A DNA stretch of 64,000 nt from Pseudomonadota bacterium (GTDB lineage: Bacteria; Pseudomonadota; Gammaproteobacteria; Steroidobacterales; Steroidobacteraceae), in NCBI GenBank assembly GCA_021777555.1, contig JAJYDK010000012.1, positions 1-64,000 on the forward strand, read 5' to 3'. Shown piece by piece: positions 1 through 8,559 of the stretch (positions are counted from its first letter, which is position 1; the number at the start of each line of letters is the position of its first letter). Both the position numbers and the translations under genes were made by a program. The notes under the pieces were generated by a model that was not told the DNA's origin, made no database searches, and saw only the letters and a program-made list of their open reading frames with translations.

Positions 1-157
1 CGTTCAGCACCTTCTCCGCGCCCCAGCCGCGCTCAAGGAAGATATGGGTCGCTTCGGCGACCTCGTCCCTCAGCCCGTTGTACAGATCGTCGTGAACCTG
101 CTCGGTCAGTTCCTGATCGTTCAGGTCGCGCAGATTGAAGTCGCTGTCGTCAGTCAT
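1..157 (-). CDS. Corrinoid (B12-binding) methyltransferase partner protein, N-terminal fragment
   Basis: Only the first 52 codons lie in the window; the gene runs off the left edge. The translation begins MTDDSDFNLRDLNDQELTEQ and continues with acidic helical sequence containing EATHIFLERGWG and KVLN. This resembles the N-terminal helical cap of methylamine/betaine corrinoid proteins of the MttC/MtpC type (B12-binding_2 fold), which carry a methyl group between an MttB-family methyltransferase and tetrahydrofolate. The cobalamin-binding DxHxxG motif would lie outside the window. Position beside N-demethylation genes supports a role in quaternary-amine catabolism. The family call is from recall of the N-terminal pattern, so moderate confidence. 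Confidence 0.55.
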   Translation of the reverse strand, partial: MTDDSDFNLRDLNDQELTEQVHDDLYNGLRDEVAEATHIFLERGWGAEKVLN

Positions 158-303
158 GTCGGCTGCTCCGGATTGAAGGCATATCTGCGGGCCGCATTTG
201 TGCGACACGTTGCGCGTCGCCTCGGTCAGATAATGTCTAGGCGCTGATGGCCCGGGCAAGTCAAGTAAGCACCTATGGACGACGTTCGAATTCGGATGGA
301 GAA

Positions 304-424
304 ATAAGTATGCGTATCACCATCGGGTTGAATGGGTGGCGCGACCCGCTTTCGACAGCCATAACACATGTTCATCTGAGATGTTAAACAGATTTTCCAC
401 CCGTAATACGCACGCGATACTTAT
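304..424. promoter_or_regulatory. Interrupted inverted repeat, candidate operator pair
   Basis: The arm ATAAGTATGCGTAT at 304-317 is matched in inverted orientation by 406-424, whose reverse complement reads ATAAGTATCGCGTGCGTAT. Both share ATAAGTAT and GCGTAT, with a five-base insertion in the second arm. The arms are about 90 bases apart in the divergent intergenic region, so they could be two half sites for the cluster's AraC regulator. This is inference from position and symmetry only. Confidence 0.3.
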
Positions 425-704
425 GCTGTGTCGTGCACGGAATATCTCACGCCGATAGGGATCGCCCCTAAAAATTATCGAAACTACGCTCTACCTGTCA
501 ATATGACTAATTTTCACGCCTGCGTTGAATTAACGGCCACGTCAATTTCCTGTCTCTTGGAAAGACGCGTATGAGAAGCGCGATCGGTGCCGCTGCTTGC
601 ATGAGGAGAGAGGTATGGCCGATAGAGCCGGCGTCGTGCCGGCGCAACCCAAGCCGCGCGATTGGCGCAAGCCAGTGCCGGACTGTACGGAAGCGTCCGG
701 AGAC

Positions 705-733
705 TTGACAGTACAGTACAGTAAGAATACGAT
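705..733 (+). promoter_or_regulatory. Sigma-70-type promoter of the demethylase gene
   Basis: TTGACA at 705-710 is a perfect -35 box. It is followed after a 17-base spacer by TACGAT at 728-733, a four-of-six match to the -10 consensus. The element lies 25 bases before the GTG start at 758. A short ACAGT direct repeat covers the spacer and might be an operator. Confidence 0.5.
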
Positions 734-757
734 CAAAAGCTGGGTCATCAGTGAGGG

Positions 758-2803
758 GTGTCGGCGGTGTCCTCGGATCCACTATTACAACCTTTTCGCC
801 TGAAGCATCTGATGCTTCGCAACCGGATCATGACGACCTCGCATGAGCCCGCGTATTCCGAGGACGGAATGCCGAAGGCCCGCTATCGGGCCTATCACGT
901 TGCGCGGGCACGTGCCGGGCTCGCATTGACCATGACCGCGGGTTCGGCGGCGGTATCGCGGGACAGCCCGCCAGTCTTCAGTAACCTCCTGCTGTACAAG
1001 GACGAGGTCGTACCCTGGCTCAAAGAGCTCGCGGATGCTGTGCATGAGCATGGTACGGCGGTGATGATCCAGCTGACGCATCTCGGTCGGCGCACGAGAT
1101 GGGACAAGGCGGATTGGCTTCCAGCGGTTTCGCCCTCCCACCGCCGGGAGGCGTCGCATCGATCTTTTCCAAAGAGAATCGAAGACTGGGATATCGAGCG
1201 GATCCGCAAGGATTACGTCGATGCGGCGGAGCGTGTCCATGTCGCCGGTTTTGATGGCCTGGAATTGCAGGCCTATGGGCACCTGATGGATCAGTTCTGG
1301 TCGGCACTGACCAACGATCTCGATAGCCCGTACGGTGGATCGCTGGACGACCGCTTGCGCTTCACCTTCGAGGTTCTCACGGATATTCGCAAGCGGGTGG
1401 GTCCGCATTTCATCCTGGGCGTTCGATACACGGCGGATGAGGTTCTTGAAGGAGGAATATCGCGGGAGGATGGGCTCGAAATCTCCAGAAAGCTCAAAAA
1501 CAGCGGTCTGGTGGATTTTCTGAATGTCGTGCGCGGGCACATCGACACCGATGCCGGTCTGACGGACGTCATCCCGGTTCAGGGGATGGGGAGCGCGCCT
1601 CATCTTGATTTTGCCGGGGAAATTCGAGCCGCCACACAGTTTCCCACGTTTCATGCGGGCAGAATCCAGGATATCGCGACCGCGCGCCATGCCATCGCGA
1701 GCGGCAAACTCGATATGGTTGGCCTCACCCGGGCACACATTGCCGATCCCCACATCGTTCGGAAGATCCTTGAGCACCGGGAAGAGGAGATACGTCCTTG
1801 CGTGGGCGCCAACTATTGCCTGGACCGCATTTACCAGGGCGGTTCCGCCTATTGCATTCACAACGCCGCGAGCGGCCGCGAACTTCAGATGCCGCATGAA
1901 GTTCAACCTGCCGGGGTGAAGCGCAAGGTCGTCGTGGTCGGTGCGGGCCCGGGCGGTCTGGAAGCAGCGCGGGTCGCTTCCGAGCGAGGCCATACGGTCG
2001 TGGTGTTCGAGGCGGCCAGCAACCCGGGTGGCCAGATTAGGCTCACGGCGCAAAGCCCGCGGCGTCGGGAAATGCTCGGAATCATCGACTGGCGGATGGC
2101 TCAATGCACTGCACACGGGGTGAGTTTCCGGTTCGATACGTTAGCCGAGGCCGAGGATGTACTCGCGGAGAGGCCGGACGTGGTCATCATCGCCACCGGA
2201 GGGCTGCCGCATACGGAGATCCTTGTCTCGGGTAACGAACACGTCGTATCAACCTGGGACATTCTTTCCGGTGGAGTGAAGCCCGGCGCACGGGTATTGC
2301 TCTTCGACGATGCCGGAGACCACTGCGCTCTGCAGGCTGCCGAATTCATTTCGCAAAGTGATGCGCGCCTGGAAATAATGACTCCTGACCGGACTTTTGC
2401 GCCAGAGGTCATGGCGATGAACCTGGTGCCGTACATGCGAACCCTCCAGAGAGCGAATGTCACGTTTACCGTGACGTATCGAGTGCAAAAGGTGGAGCGC
2501 ATCGGCAATTCATTGCGCGCAATTATCGGCAGCGACTACGGCGGCCCGGAGCAGGAGCGGGTCGTTGACCAAGTCGTCGTGAACCACGGGACCATTCCGC
2601 TGGACGAGCTCTATTTCGCCCTCAAGCCAATGTCCCGAAATGGGGGAGCAGTCGACTACGGCGCTCTCCTTGCGGGAAGGCCACAGATCCTGGCGGCGAA
2701 CCACCAGTCGCCGTTTCGATTGTTCCGCATCGGCGATGCGGTTGCAGCCCGCAATACCCATGCCGCGATTTATGACGCTTTGCGGCTGCTCAAGGATCTA
2801 TGA
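758..2803 (+). CDS. NADH:flavin oxidoreductase family N-demethylase (StcD/DgcA-like)
   Basis: This 681-residue protein has the trimethylamine-dehydrogenase/2,4-dienoyl-CoA reductase layout: an FMN-binding TIM barrel (about residues 1-370), an iron-sulfur cysteine cluster, and a C-terminal nucleotide-binding part with GAGPGG near residue 396. The cysteines C348, C354 and C366 sit in CVGANYCLDRIYQGG and AYCIHNAA, a pattern I associate with dimethylglycine and N-methylproline demethylases (DgcA, StcD). The likely reaction is oxidative removal of an N-methyl group, giving formaldehyde and a secondary amine. The start is a GTG preceded by a GAGG-rich stretch; the promoter at 705-733 fits. Neighbouring Rieske oxygenase and ProC-like genes point to N-methylproline as substrate, though N-methylglycines remain possible. 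Confidence 0.75.
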   Translation: MSAVSSDPLLQPFRLKHLMLRNRIMTTSHEPAYSEDGMPKARYRAYHVARARAGLALTMTAGSAAVSRDSPPVFSNLLLYKDEVVPWLKELADAVHEHGTAVMIQLTHLGRRTRWDKADWLPAVSPSHRREASHRSFPKRIEDWDIERIRKDYVDAAERVHVAGFDGLELQAYGHLMDQFWSALTNDLDSPYGGSLDDRLRFTFEVLTDIRKRVGPHFILGVRYTADEVLEGGISREDGLEISRKLKNSGLVDFLNVVRGHIDTDAGLTDVIPVQGMGSAPHLDFAGEIRAATQFPTFHAGRIQDIATARHAIASGKLDMVGLTRAHIADPHIVRKILEHREEEIRPCVGANYCLDRIYQGGSAYCIHNAASGRELQMPHEVQPAGVKRKVVVVGAGPGGLEAARVASERGHTVVVFEAASNPGGQIRLTAQSPRRREMLGIIDWRMAQCTAHGVSFRFDTLAEAEDVLAERPDVVIIATGGLPHTEILVSGNEHVVSTWDILSGGVKPGARVLLFDDAGDHCALQAAEFISQSDARLEIMTPDRTFAPEVMAMNLVPYMRTLQRANVTFTVTYRVQKVERIGNSLRAIIGSDYGGPEQERVVDQVVVNHGTIPLDELYFALKPMSRNGGAVDYGALLAGRPQILAANHQSPFRLFRIGDAVAARNTHAAIYDALRLLKDL

Positions 2804-2809
2804 GGATTT

Positions 2810-3858
2810 GTGCGTGGCGGCATTGCCACCGCCAGCACATCCTGGAATGCGAAATTGACCCAATCCACCATCACCGTGCTGAACGACACGCTGCGTGCCG
2901 AAAGACAATCCTTCGATGAGCTTCCCGTGGTCGATTTGGCTCCGCTCCTCGATGGCAGCGACCGCAGAAGGTTGCCGGGGACATCCGTTGGGCTCTGGCC
3001 AATGTGGGCTTCGTGTATGTGAAGAACCATGGTGTGCCCCAACGAACGGTGGATATCGTCTTCGAGCAGGCCCGGGCTTTCTTCGAGTTGCCACTTGACG
3101 AGAAGATGAAGCTGCACATCCGAAATTCGGGTACCGCGCTGCGCGGCTACATAGAAATCTTCGGAGAGAACACCAACCCGACGATGACGATGGATCTGAA
3201 GGAGTGCTTCGACATCGGTCAGGAAGTGCCGGAGTTGCTCAGCCCGTTCTTTGGTCCGAATCAGTGGCCAGCCGGGACGCCGGCTTTGCGCGAGGCGATC
3301 TATGGCTACCACGAGGTGATGAAGACGCTCGCGACCCAGATTCTGCGCGGCGTGGCGATTTCGCTCGCTCTGGCTCCGGATTTCTTCGAAGCCAAGATGC
3401 GAAACCCCGTCACCATCCAGCGCCTGCTGCATTACCCACCGCAGTCGGGCAGAATCGACGAAGGCGCGATCGGCGTTGGTGCCCATACCGATTACGGAAA
3501 CCTGACCATTCTGGCTCAGGATGATGTGGGCGGGCTTCAGGTCATGAATCGCGACGGCCAGTGGATCGACGGCACGCCAATTCCGGGGACATTCGTCATC
3601 AATATCGGCGATTTGATTCAGAAGTTGACGAACAATAGATATCTCGCCAACTTGCACCGGGTCGTGAATACATCCGGGCGGGAGCGCTATTCCATCCCAT
3701 TCTTCATCGATGCCGATGATGACGCTGTTTTTGCGCCGCTGGAAAGCTGTGTGACTGATGACAATCCGGCCCGCTATGCGCCCGTCAGTTGCGGCGCGCA
3801 CAAGTTCGGGCGCTTTGTATCGAGCTTTCCGTATCTGCAGCAGGAGTTTTCCGTGTGA
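2810..3858 (+). pseudogene. 2-oxoglutarate/Fe(II) oxygenase of the isopenicillin-N-synthase type, frameshifted
   Basis: Frame 2 encodes the N-terminus, with FDELPVVDLAPLLDGSDR (about 2915-2970). The family's next block, AGDIRWALANVGFVYVKNHG, continues in frame 1 from about 2975 to the stop at 3858. Going from one frame to the other needs one missing base near 2967-2972, so the gene is either inactivated or carries a sequencing error. The 3' part is intact: HTD in GVGAHTDYGNLT and the distal His in NLHRVVN form the iron facial triad, and RERYS binds 2-oxoglutarate. If the break is real, a GTG at 3004 could start a truncated 284-residue form. It follows the demethylase by 6 bases, so it is probably co-transcribed and acts in the same pathway; its substrate is unknown. 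Confidence 0.7.
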
Positions 3859-4079
3859 AGCATCCGTGGAAAATCCCCGGACGTCCGTGTCATCGCGATG
3901 GGCCGCGGGGGCGGATAGATCCATGTCGTCCGCGTGGAACGACTCAATGAGGGGGGGGCGGCATGTTCATCTGCGCCGTGCCTGTGCAACAGGCGCTTTG
4001 GGGATACGAGCTGGCGTGGAGACAGTGAGCGCACGGTCGAGCTCCCGGTGCCCATGCGATAGCGATTTGGGGGTCAAAT

Positions 4080-5252
4080 ATGGTGCCGATCAACTCAGTT
4101 ACCCATTCTAGCCAAACTCCCGCTCCAGAGTTGTGGGGGAGTCCCTTCCGGGGGCAGGTGTCTCGACACCCAACTAGCCAGCTTGAGGAGCCATGCTGGG
4201 GTCGGTCCAGCGATCCAGGCCTGTTCAGGGCAATTCTGGCCGGCCGCGGCCATACCCTGGAAGATGCGTTCCAGAGCCTGGAACGGGCACCCTATGTGGA
4301 GAGGATCGCGCGGAATCCGACGCGCGAATTGATGGGTGTTCGGGTGGAGGTCGCGCCACACGAAGGCAAAGGTCATTGGGATTTCATTCGAATACGCCGG
4401 GACATATACGTGGTCATCGCCAATCTCGCGTACAAGGAACCACGGCTGGAGATCGTGCCGGGAGAGGGATTGATCAGCTTCAGCTTCAAGATCTCGGGAG
4501 ACATGTCGTTGGCGGTGGGCGATGCCAAGACCCTGCGCTGGAATCGGCCGTCACTGCTCTTGTGGTCGCAACCGCCCGGCGTCGATACGAGCGAGTGGAC
4601 CGCGCCCAGTGCGTATGAGCGTTTCGTGATCCTCAGCATGCGTCCGGAGCATCTTGCGGATCACTTCTTCGGTTCGCGCTCCGGAGTGCCGGAGTCCATC
4701 AAGAATTTCCTTTGGAACAATGGAGAGAAGATAAATTTCGGCCGATACCCGCTCTCGTCGCAGGCCTTCGAGGTTGCGGGAAGAATGATCAACAGTCCAT
4801 ACACGGGGGCGCTTGGACTCGCCTATATCGAAGCTTTGTCGACCGAGCTGTTGTGTCACGCGGCGGCAGGACTTGCTTCGTTGTCCCAGGCGGCCCCAGA
4901 GGGCTGTGCCGATCGAGAAGTCAAGCGCCTAGAGATGGCACGGGCGATTCTCATGCGACAGCTTGCCCCCGCGCCCACGATCGCCGAATTGGTGCGCACG
5001 GTGGGCATGTCAAAGACGGCGCTTACCAAAGGATTCAAGGCGGTCTACGGGGAAACCATCTTTGACTTCGGCGTGCGCTGCCGGATGCAACACGCGCTCA
5101 TGATGATGCGTGACCGAGGCTGGTCGGTCGAGAACGCAGCAGAGGCCGTGGGATATGCCCACCCGACCTCATTTGCGACGGCTTTTCGGAATCATTTTGG
5201 GATGCGACCGATCGATGTACGCAGGAGAAGTCCGGCGAGCGAGGCGGCCTAA
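4080..5252 (+). CDS. AraC-family transcriptional regulator
   Basis: This 390-residue protein ends in a two-helix-turn-helix AraC/XylS DNA-binding domain. The first HTH is around TIAELVRTVGMSKTALTKGF and the second around VENAAEAVGYAHPTSFATAF, followed by the FRNHFGMRP signature. The N-terminal 270 residues are a sensor region I cannot assign to a named ligand domain. It starts at ATG 4080, 221 bases after the oxygenase. Its 3' end overlaps the convergent Rieske gene by four bases. It is the only regulator in the cluster and probably controls the demethylase and Rieske genes in response to a betaine. Confidence 0.85.
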   Translation: MVPINSVTHSSQTPAPELWGSPFRGQVSRHPTSQLEEPCWGRSSDPGLFRAILAGRGHTLEDAFQSLERAPYVERIARNPTRELMGVRVEVAPHEGKGHWDFIRIRRDIYVVIANLAYKEPRLEIVPGEGLISFSFKISGDMSLAVGDAKTLRWNRPSLLLWSQPPGVDTSEWTAPSAYERFVILSMRPEHLADHFFGSRSGVPESIKNFLWNNGEKINFGRYPLSSQAFEVAGRMINSPYTGALGLAYIEALSTELLCHAAAGLASLSQAAPEGCADREVKRLEMARAILMRQLAPAPTIAELVRTVGMSKTALTKGFKAVYGETIFDFGVRCRMQHALMMMRDRGWSVENAAEAVGYAHPTSFATAFRNHFGMRPIDVRRRSPASEAA

Positions 5253-6454
5253 TCTTCGGCATTCATGAAGGCTTCTGCAGCCGAGCAATACCATTCATCG
5301 AATCGCATGGTCATCTGCTCGGTGAACTGCGAATAGGGTCCCGGCGCATAGGCGATTGAAACCATGCCGCGGTGATTGTTCTCAACGAGGGCCCGATCCT
5401 GCTCGTTGGTAGCAGTCCAGACCTCGGCCAAGCGTGAGAGCTCATAATCGACCCCCTCCACCGCATCCTTGTGCACGATCCATTTTCCCGTCACAGTGGT
5501 TTCCAGAGGTCCGGTGGGGAAGGCTTGGAAAAAGAACCCATAGTCGCTGACGACGTGGCTGAAGCTATTGGGCTGCAGCCCCCACCACATCACGCCGACA
5601 TCCCCGTCGCCCACCGCTCCAAGTTCTTTGGCCACCGCCGGCCTGCCGTCCGTCGTGTAGGACACGGCTCCTTCCAAGAGGGGGAATCTGCCAATCTCGT
5701 ACCAAGGGCCGATGGCCGAGCCGGTCTTGAGGCCTCGAGCCTCGCATCGAGCTTCAAGCGCAGCAATGCGGGCTTCCCGGTCGCCGGAGACATCCGATCC
5801 CGTAAAGTCACTGTAGGACAAGAGAAGTTGTGGGTGTCCTGCCCTGCAGTGGTAGCATTCGCGGGCGTTTTGCATGGTGAGCTTCCAGTCGGCGCGCTCA
5901 ATCCACGTCGCGGTATGGGCCACTCTCGCATCACGGAGGTTATGAGGTGAGAGCATGGGTTCGAGCGTCGCGCGAAACGGCGTGAAATCTGGAGGGTCGT
6001 GTGCAAGACAAATGAAGATGACGCCCGCTACCGTCTCGACCCGCACAGGGATCAAGCCGTGTGCATCGGTGTCGATCTTGTGCATGAATGGGGTGTGGGC
6101 GAGGCGTCCAGAAAGATCATAACTCCATTGATGATAAGGGCAGATCAAGCGCCGCATATGGCCACGCACCTCGCGGCAGATCTGTGCTCCGCGGTGACGG
6201 CAGGTATTGAAGAATGCTCCGACGGCTCCTTCGGTGTTGCGAAGCACGATTACGGATGATCGTCCAACACTCAGGGTGAGGTAGTCTCCGGGTTTCGGAA
6301 TTTCGGCTTCGAGACCCGCCTGGAGCCAGTGCCGGTAGAAGATCGCCTGCAGGTCAAATTCATGCATTCCGGGATCGAGATAAAGACCCTGCGGGAGCGA
6401 GTATCCCGGTCGCCGGTCGGAGAATAAATCCCGGATCGTCTGCGAAACAGTCAC
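5249..6454 (-). CDS. Rieske non-heme iron oxygenase, Stc2/GbcA type (betaine demethylase)
   Basis: This 401-residue terminal oxygenase has a Rieske [2Fe-2S] domain with C85, H87, C105 and H108 (CRHRG and CPYHQW). The catalytic domain carries H202 and H207 in ECYHCRAGH, with a downstream Asp in NEQDRALVEN completing the iron site. HKDAVEGVDY, EVWTATNEQD and YAPGPYS closely match what I recall of stachydrine demethylase Stc2. The reaction would be O2-dependent removal of one methyl from a quaternary ammonium, delivering a tertiary amine to the flavoprotein demethylase. The start is GTG 6454, with GAGGG six bases upstream. No ferredoxin reductase partner is in the window; it may lie past the left edge. 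Confidence 0.85.
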   Translation of the reverse strand: MTVSQTIRDLFSDRRPGYSLPQGLYLDPGMHEFDLQAIFYRHWLQAGLEAEIPKPGDYLTLSVGRSSVIVLRNTEGAVGAFFNTCRHRGAQICREVRGHMRRLICPYHQWSYDLSGRLAHTPFMHKIDTDAHGLIPVRVETVAGVIFICLAHDPPDFTPFRATLEPMLSPHNLRDARVAHTATWIERADWKLTMQNARECYHCRAGHPQLLLSYSDFTGSDVSGDREARIAALEARCEARGLKTGSAIGPWYEIGRFPLLEGAVSYTTDGRPAVAKELGAVGDGDVGVMWWGLQPNSFSHVVSDYGFFFQAFPTGPLETTVTGKWIVHKDAVEGVDYELSRLAEVWTATNEQDRALVENNHRGMVSIAYAPGPYSQFTEQMTMRFDEWYCSAAEAFMNAED

Positions 6455-6938
6455 CGTTGACCCTCATCTTTTGATGCGATACCGTCACCATACCGAGGTT
6501 CGCAGTCCGACGTCTAGGCATATGCGCTCGGTTCATAGGAGTTCGGATAGAGCCAGCGAGCGGTAATGAGATTGCCGCAGAGAATGTTCCAATGCTCGCG
6601 GATTGCGGGAGCTGAGGCGGACACAAATGCCTGCGCTGAACTGCTGCTTGAGCGGCGACTTTCGTTCGCATGACCGTCAGAGCGAGTCCTAATCCAAGAG
6701 ATGCAGGGCAGGGCGTGCATGGAAACGATATCGAATACTCGATCCTGGACGATTGGAAAGGCGGTGCGCAAGCTGATAGCGGCAAGGGTACACGCCAGCC
6801 TCAACATGCTGACCGGTCCGAGTATTCCGTTGAAGGGGCCTGATGGGGCGACCGGAGTGGGGCGTTGGGTGGGTCGAACGCCCTCGAGCGTTCTCGGATC
6901 GATCTTCCTTCGGCCTGAGCAGATCGGAAACAACTGAG
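6455..6938. other. Intergenic region between divergent Rieske and ProC-like genes
   Basis: About 480 bases without a supported gene. It must carry the Rieske promoter (minus strand) and probably the ProC-like promoter. A 143-codon minus-strand frame (6514-6945) crosses it but resembles no family I know and has an atypical composition, so I do not call it. The ProC frame is open further upstream to ATG 6843. Confidence 0.5.
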
Positions 6939-7733
6939 GTGGCAATTGGTACGATCGGGATTGTTGGAGGGGCTGGCGTCATCGGCCGCGCCCTCGTGCA
7001 GGCCATCCTGGCTCAAGAGATCGTGCGCCCGGGAGATCTCATTATCTCCGCGAGGGCGAGCGCGCCCCCGGATCGTCCGGCGGGTGTTCGCTATACCTCC
7101 GATAATGCATGGCTCGCGTCTGAATCAGAAGTGGTGATTCTTTCCGTCCGACCGGAACAATTTCCCTCGGTTTGGATGGATGCGAGAGACTGCCTGCTGA
7201 TCTCTGTCATGGCGGGGGTGCCGGCGTCAGTGCTCACGGAGAAGACCAAAGCTGTGCGGGTGATAAGGGCAATGCCGAATGCCGCCGCAGGCATCGGGCG
7301 CTCATATACGCCCTTCTATGCGAATCCAGCCGTGGGTTCTGATGAGAAGAAATGGGTGGCTCGAATATTCAACGCAGTAGGTAAGTCAGCCGAAGTTCAA
7401 TCCGAGGCCGAACTGGATTACATGACGGGCTTGACGGGATCAGGTCCGGCTTTCGTTGCCTTGCTGGCAGAGGCGATGCTGGCCCATGCGATCGCACACG
7501 GGCTTGAATCCGAATTTGCGCTCGAAGCGGTGCGAGCCGCAATAGCGGGTGCCGCAGAACTCGTTGGGGGGGGCGCTCTTACGCCCCACGAAATCGTGGA
7601 AAACCTCATGGATTATCGTGGCAGCACAGCGGCGGCGCTGGAGGCCATGAAGATCAAGGGATTTGACTCCGTCGTTGCTTTGGGACTCGAGGCTGCCGAG
7701 AATCGGGTGAGCACGATGTGCTCGGCCAGTTGA
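6939..7733 (+). CDS. Pyrroline-5-carboxylate reductase family protein (ProC-like)
   Basis: The protein has an N-terminal Rossmann fold and the C-terminal ProC helical dimerisation domain with the signature DYMTGLTGSGPAFVALLAEAM. The nucleotide loop reads GIVGGAGVIGRAL rather than the usual GAGNM. This divergence hints at a paralogue specialised for the pathway rather than the housekeeping enzyme. I start it at GTG 6939 (264 residues), which puts the Rossmann strand near the N-terminus as in the family; ATG 6843 would add 32 unlikely residues. Beside proline-betaine demethylation genes, it probably interconverts pyrroline-5-carboxylate (or a related imine) and proline. Confidence 0.8.
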   Translation: MAIGTIGIVGGAGVIGRALVQAILAQEIVRPGDLIISARASAPPDRPAGVRYTSDNAWLASESEVVILSVRPEQFPSVWMDARDCLLISVMAGVPASVLTEKTKAVRVIRAMPNAAAGIGRSYTPFYANPAVGSDEKKWVARIFNAVGKSAEVQSEAELDYMTGLTGSGPAFVALLAEAMLAHAIAHGLESEFALEAVRAAIAGAAELVGGGALTPHEIVENLMDYRGSTAAALEAMKIKGFDSVVALGLEAAENRVSTMCSAS

Positions 7734-7956
7734 TCGACCAGCCTGGTGCGGGCTATTTGCTGGCAGATTGCCGGGAGATTGGCCGATTGTGCCCCGCGCG
7801 GTTGTACGTCCTCATCCCGGCTGCCTCGGGTTTGGGAATCTGGATGGGGCTATCCGAATTTCGAGCAAGATTAGGGTAGCCGGGGGTAAGCGTACGATCG
7901 GGGGAAGGATCTGAAGCGCGCCATGTCCCATTCGCTCGCGCAACTCTTTGATTTAT

Positions 7957-8032
7957 TGGCTCCCCGGGTTGGACTCGAACCAACGACCAACGGATTAACA
8001 GTCCGACGCTCTACCGACTGAGCTACCGGGGA
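7957..8032 (-). tRNA. tRNA-Asn (GTT)
   Basis: The reverse strand gives a complete 76-base cloverleaf: acceptor TCCCCGG paired with CCGGGGA, D arm GCTCAGTCGGTAGAGC, anticodon loop CTGTTAA with GTT, and T arm GGTTCGAGTCC. CCA is encoded. It marks the boundary between the accessory catabolic cluster and the core region. Confidence 0.95.
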
Positions 8033-8143
8033 ACCGTGCGTGATGCGCGAAAGGGCGCGAATTTTGAAGGGCGGGCCCGCCCCCGTCAAGGAATCCGTAT
8101 CGAGAATATCGATCCGCCCATGCCCGGTGCGGTCGCAGGCCGC

Positions 8144-8539
8144 TCAGGGGCGTCGGGGCGGCGCCGGGAGCGATCGATTGCGCCTCCACCGCGCGAGAAC
8201 CCGCCCATACGCGACCGCATTGATCGTGAGCAAGAGCGCTGCCAGTACCCATTGATTGGGTCGGGTGAGGCCGGGCGGGTAGAGGACGGGCAGCACGTAA
8301 TGGTGCAGGAAGCCGCCGCGGTAGCCCGCTTCGCCGGCGAGGCCCCGCAGGTCGTTCTCGAGCGGGGTGAGGGGGCAGATCCACCCCGAGACCTCGATCC
8401 ACACCCCCCAGGCGAGCGCCGGCAGATGCGCAATGGCGACCCGCGGCCACTGCCAGGCGAGGAAGCCCCCCAGGATCACGAACACCACGAAAGCGAGGTG
8501 GAAGACGACCAGCGCATCGGCCAGCGCCCTCCAGATCAT
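8144..8539 (-). CDS. DUF2784 family inner-membrane protein
   Basis: A 131-residue hydrophobic protein with about three to four membrane segments: LVVFHLAFVVFVILGGFLAW, a short second helix around AHLPALAWGVWIEV, and WVLAALLLTINAVAYGRVL. The central motif SGWICPLTPLENDLR and the YRGGFLHHYVLPVLYP stretch are characteristic of DUF2784. The function of the family is unknown. It starts at ATG 8539 and follows the aminotransferase gene by about 20 bases on the same strand, so the two may form an operon. Confidence 0.85.
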   Translation of the reverse strand: MIWRALADALVVFHLAFVVFVILGGFLAWQWPRVAIAHLPALAWGVWIEVSGWICPLTPLENDLRGLAGEAGYRGGFLHHYVLPVLYPPGLTRPNQWVLAALLLTINAVAYGRVLARWRRNRSLPAPPRRP

Positions 8540-8559
8540 GGCTCAGCCGCCCGTGACGC

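Larger units (their letters stand above)
158..757. other. 600-bp intergenic region between divergent catabolic genes
   Basis: No credible gene is seen. It must contain the promoter of the minus-strand corrinoid gene and of the plus-strand demethylase. It holds a separated inverted repeat (304-317 and 406-424) and a strong sigma-70-like promoter at 705-733. Short reading frames here are not conserved-looking and have no good ribosome binding sites. Confidence 0.6.

Noticed and set aside
785..2116. 443-codon minus-strand ORF
   Set aside because: Antisense to the demethylase; no motif.
3951..3958. Eight-G homopolymer, possible phase-variation tract
   Set aside because: It lies between genes and not in a coding frame or a recognised promoter spacer.
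6514..6945. 143-codon minus-strand ORF in the Rieske/ProC gap
   Set aside because: No family resemblance, poor start context; probably non-coding.
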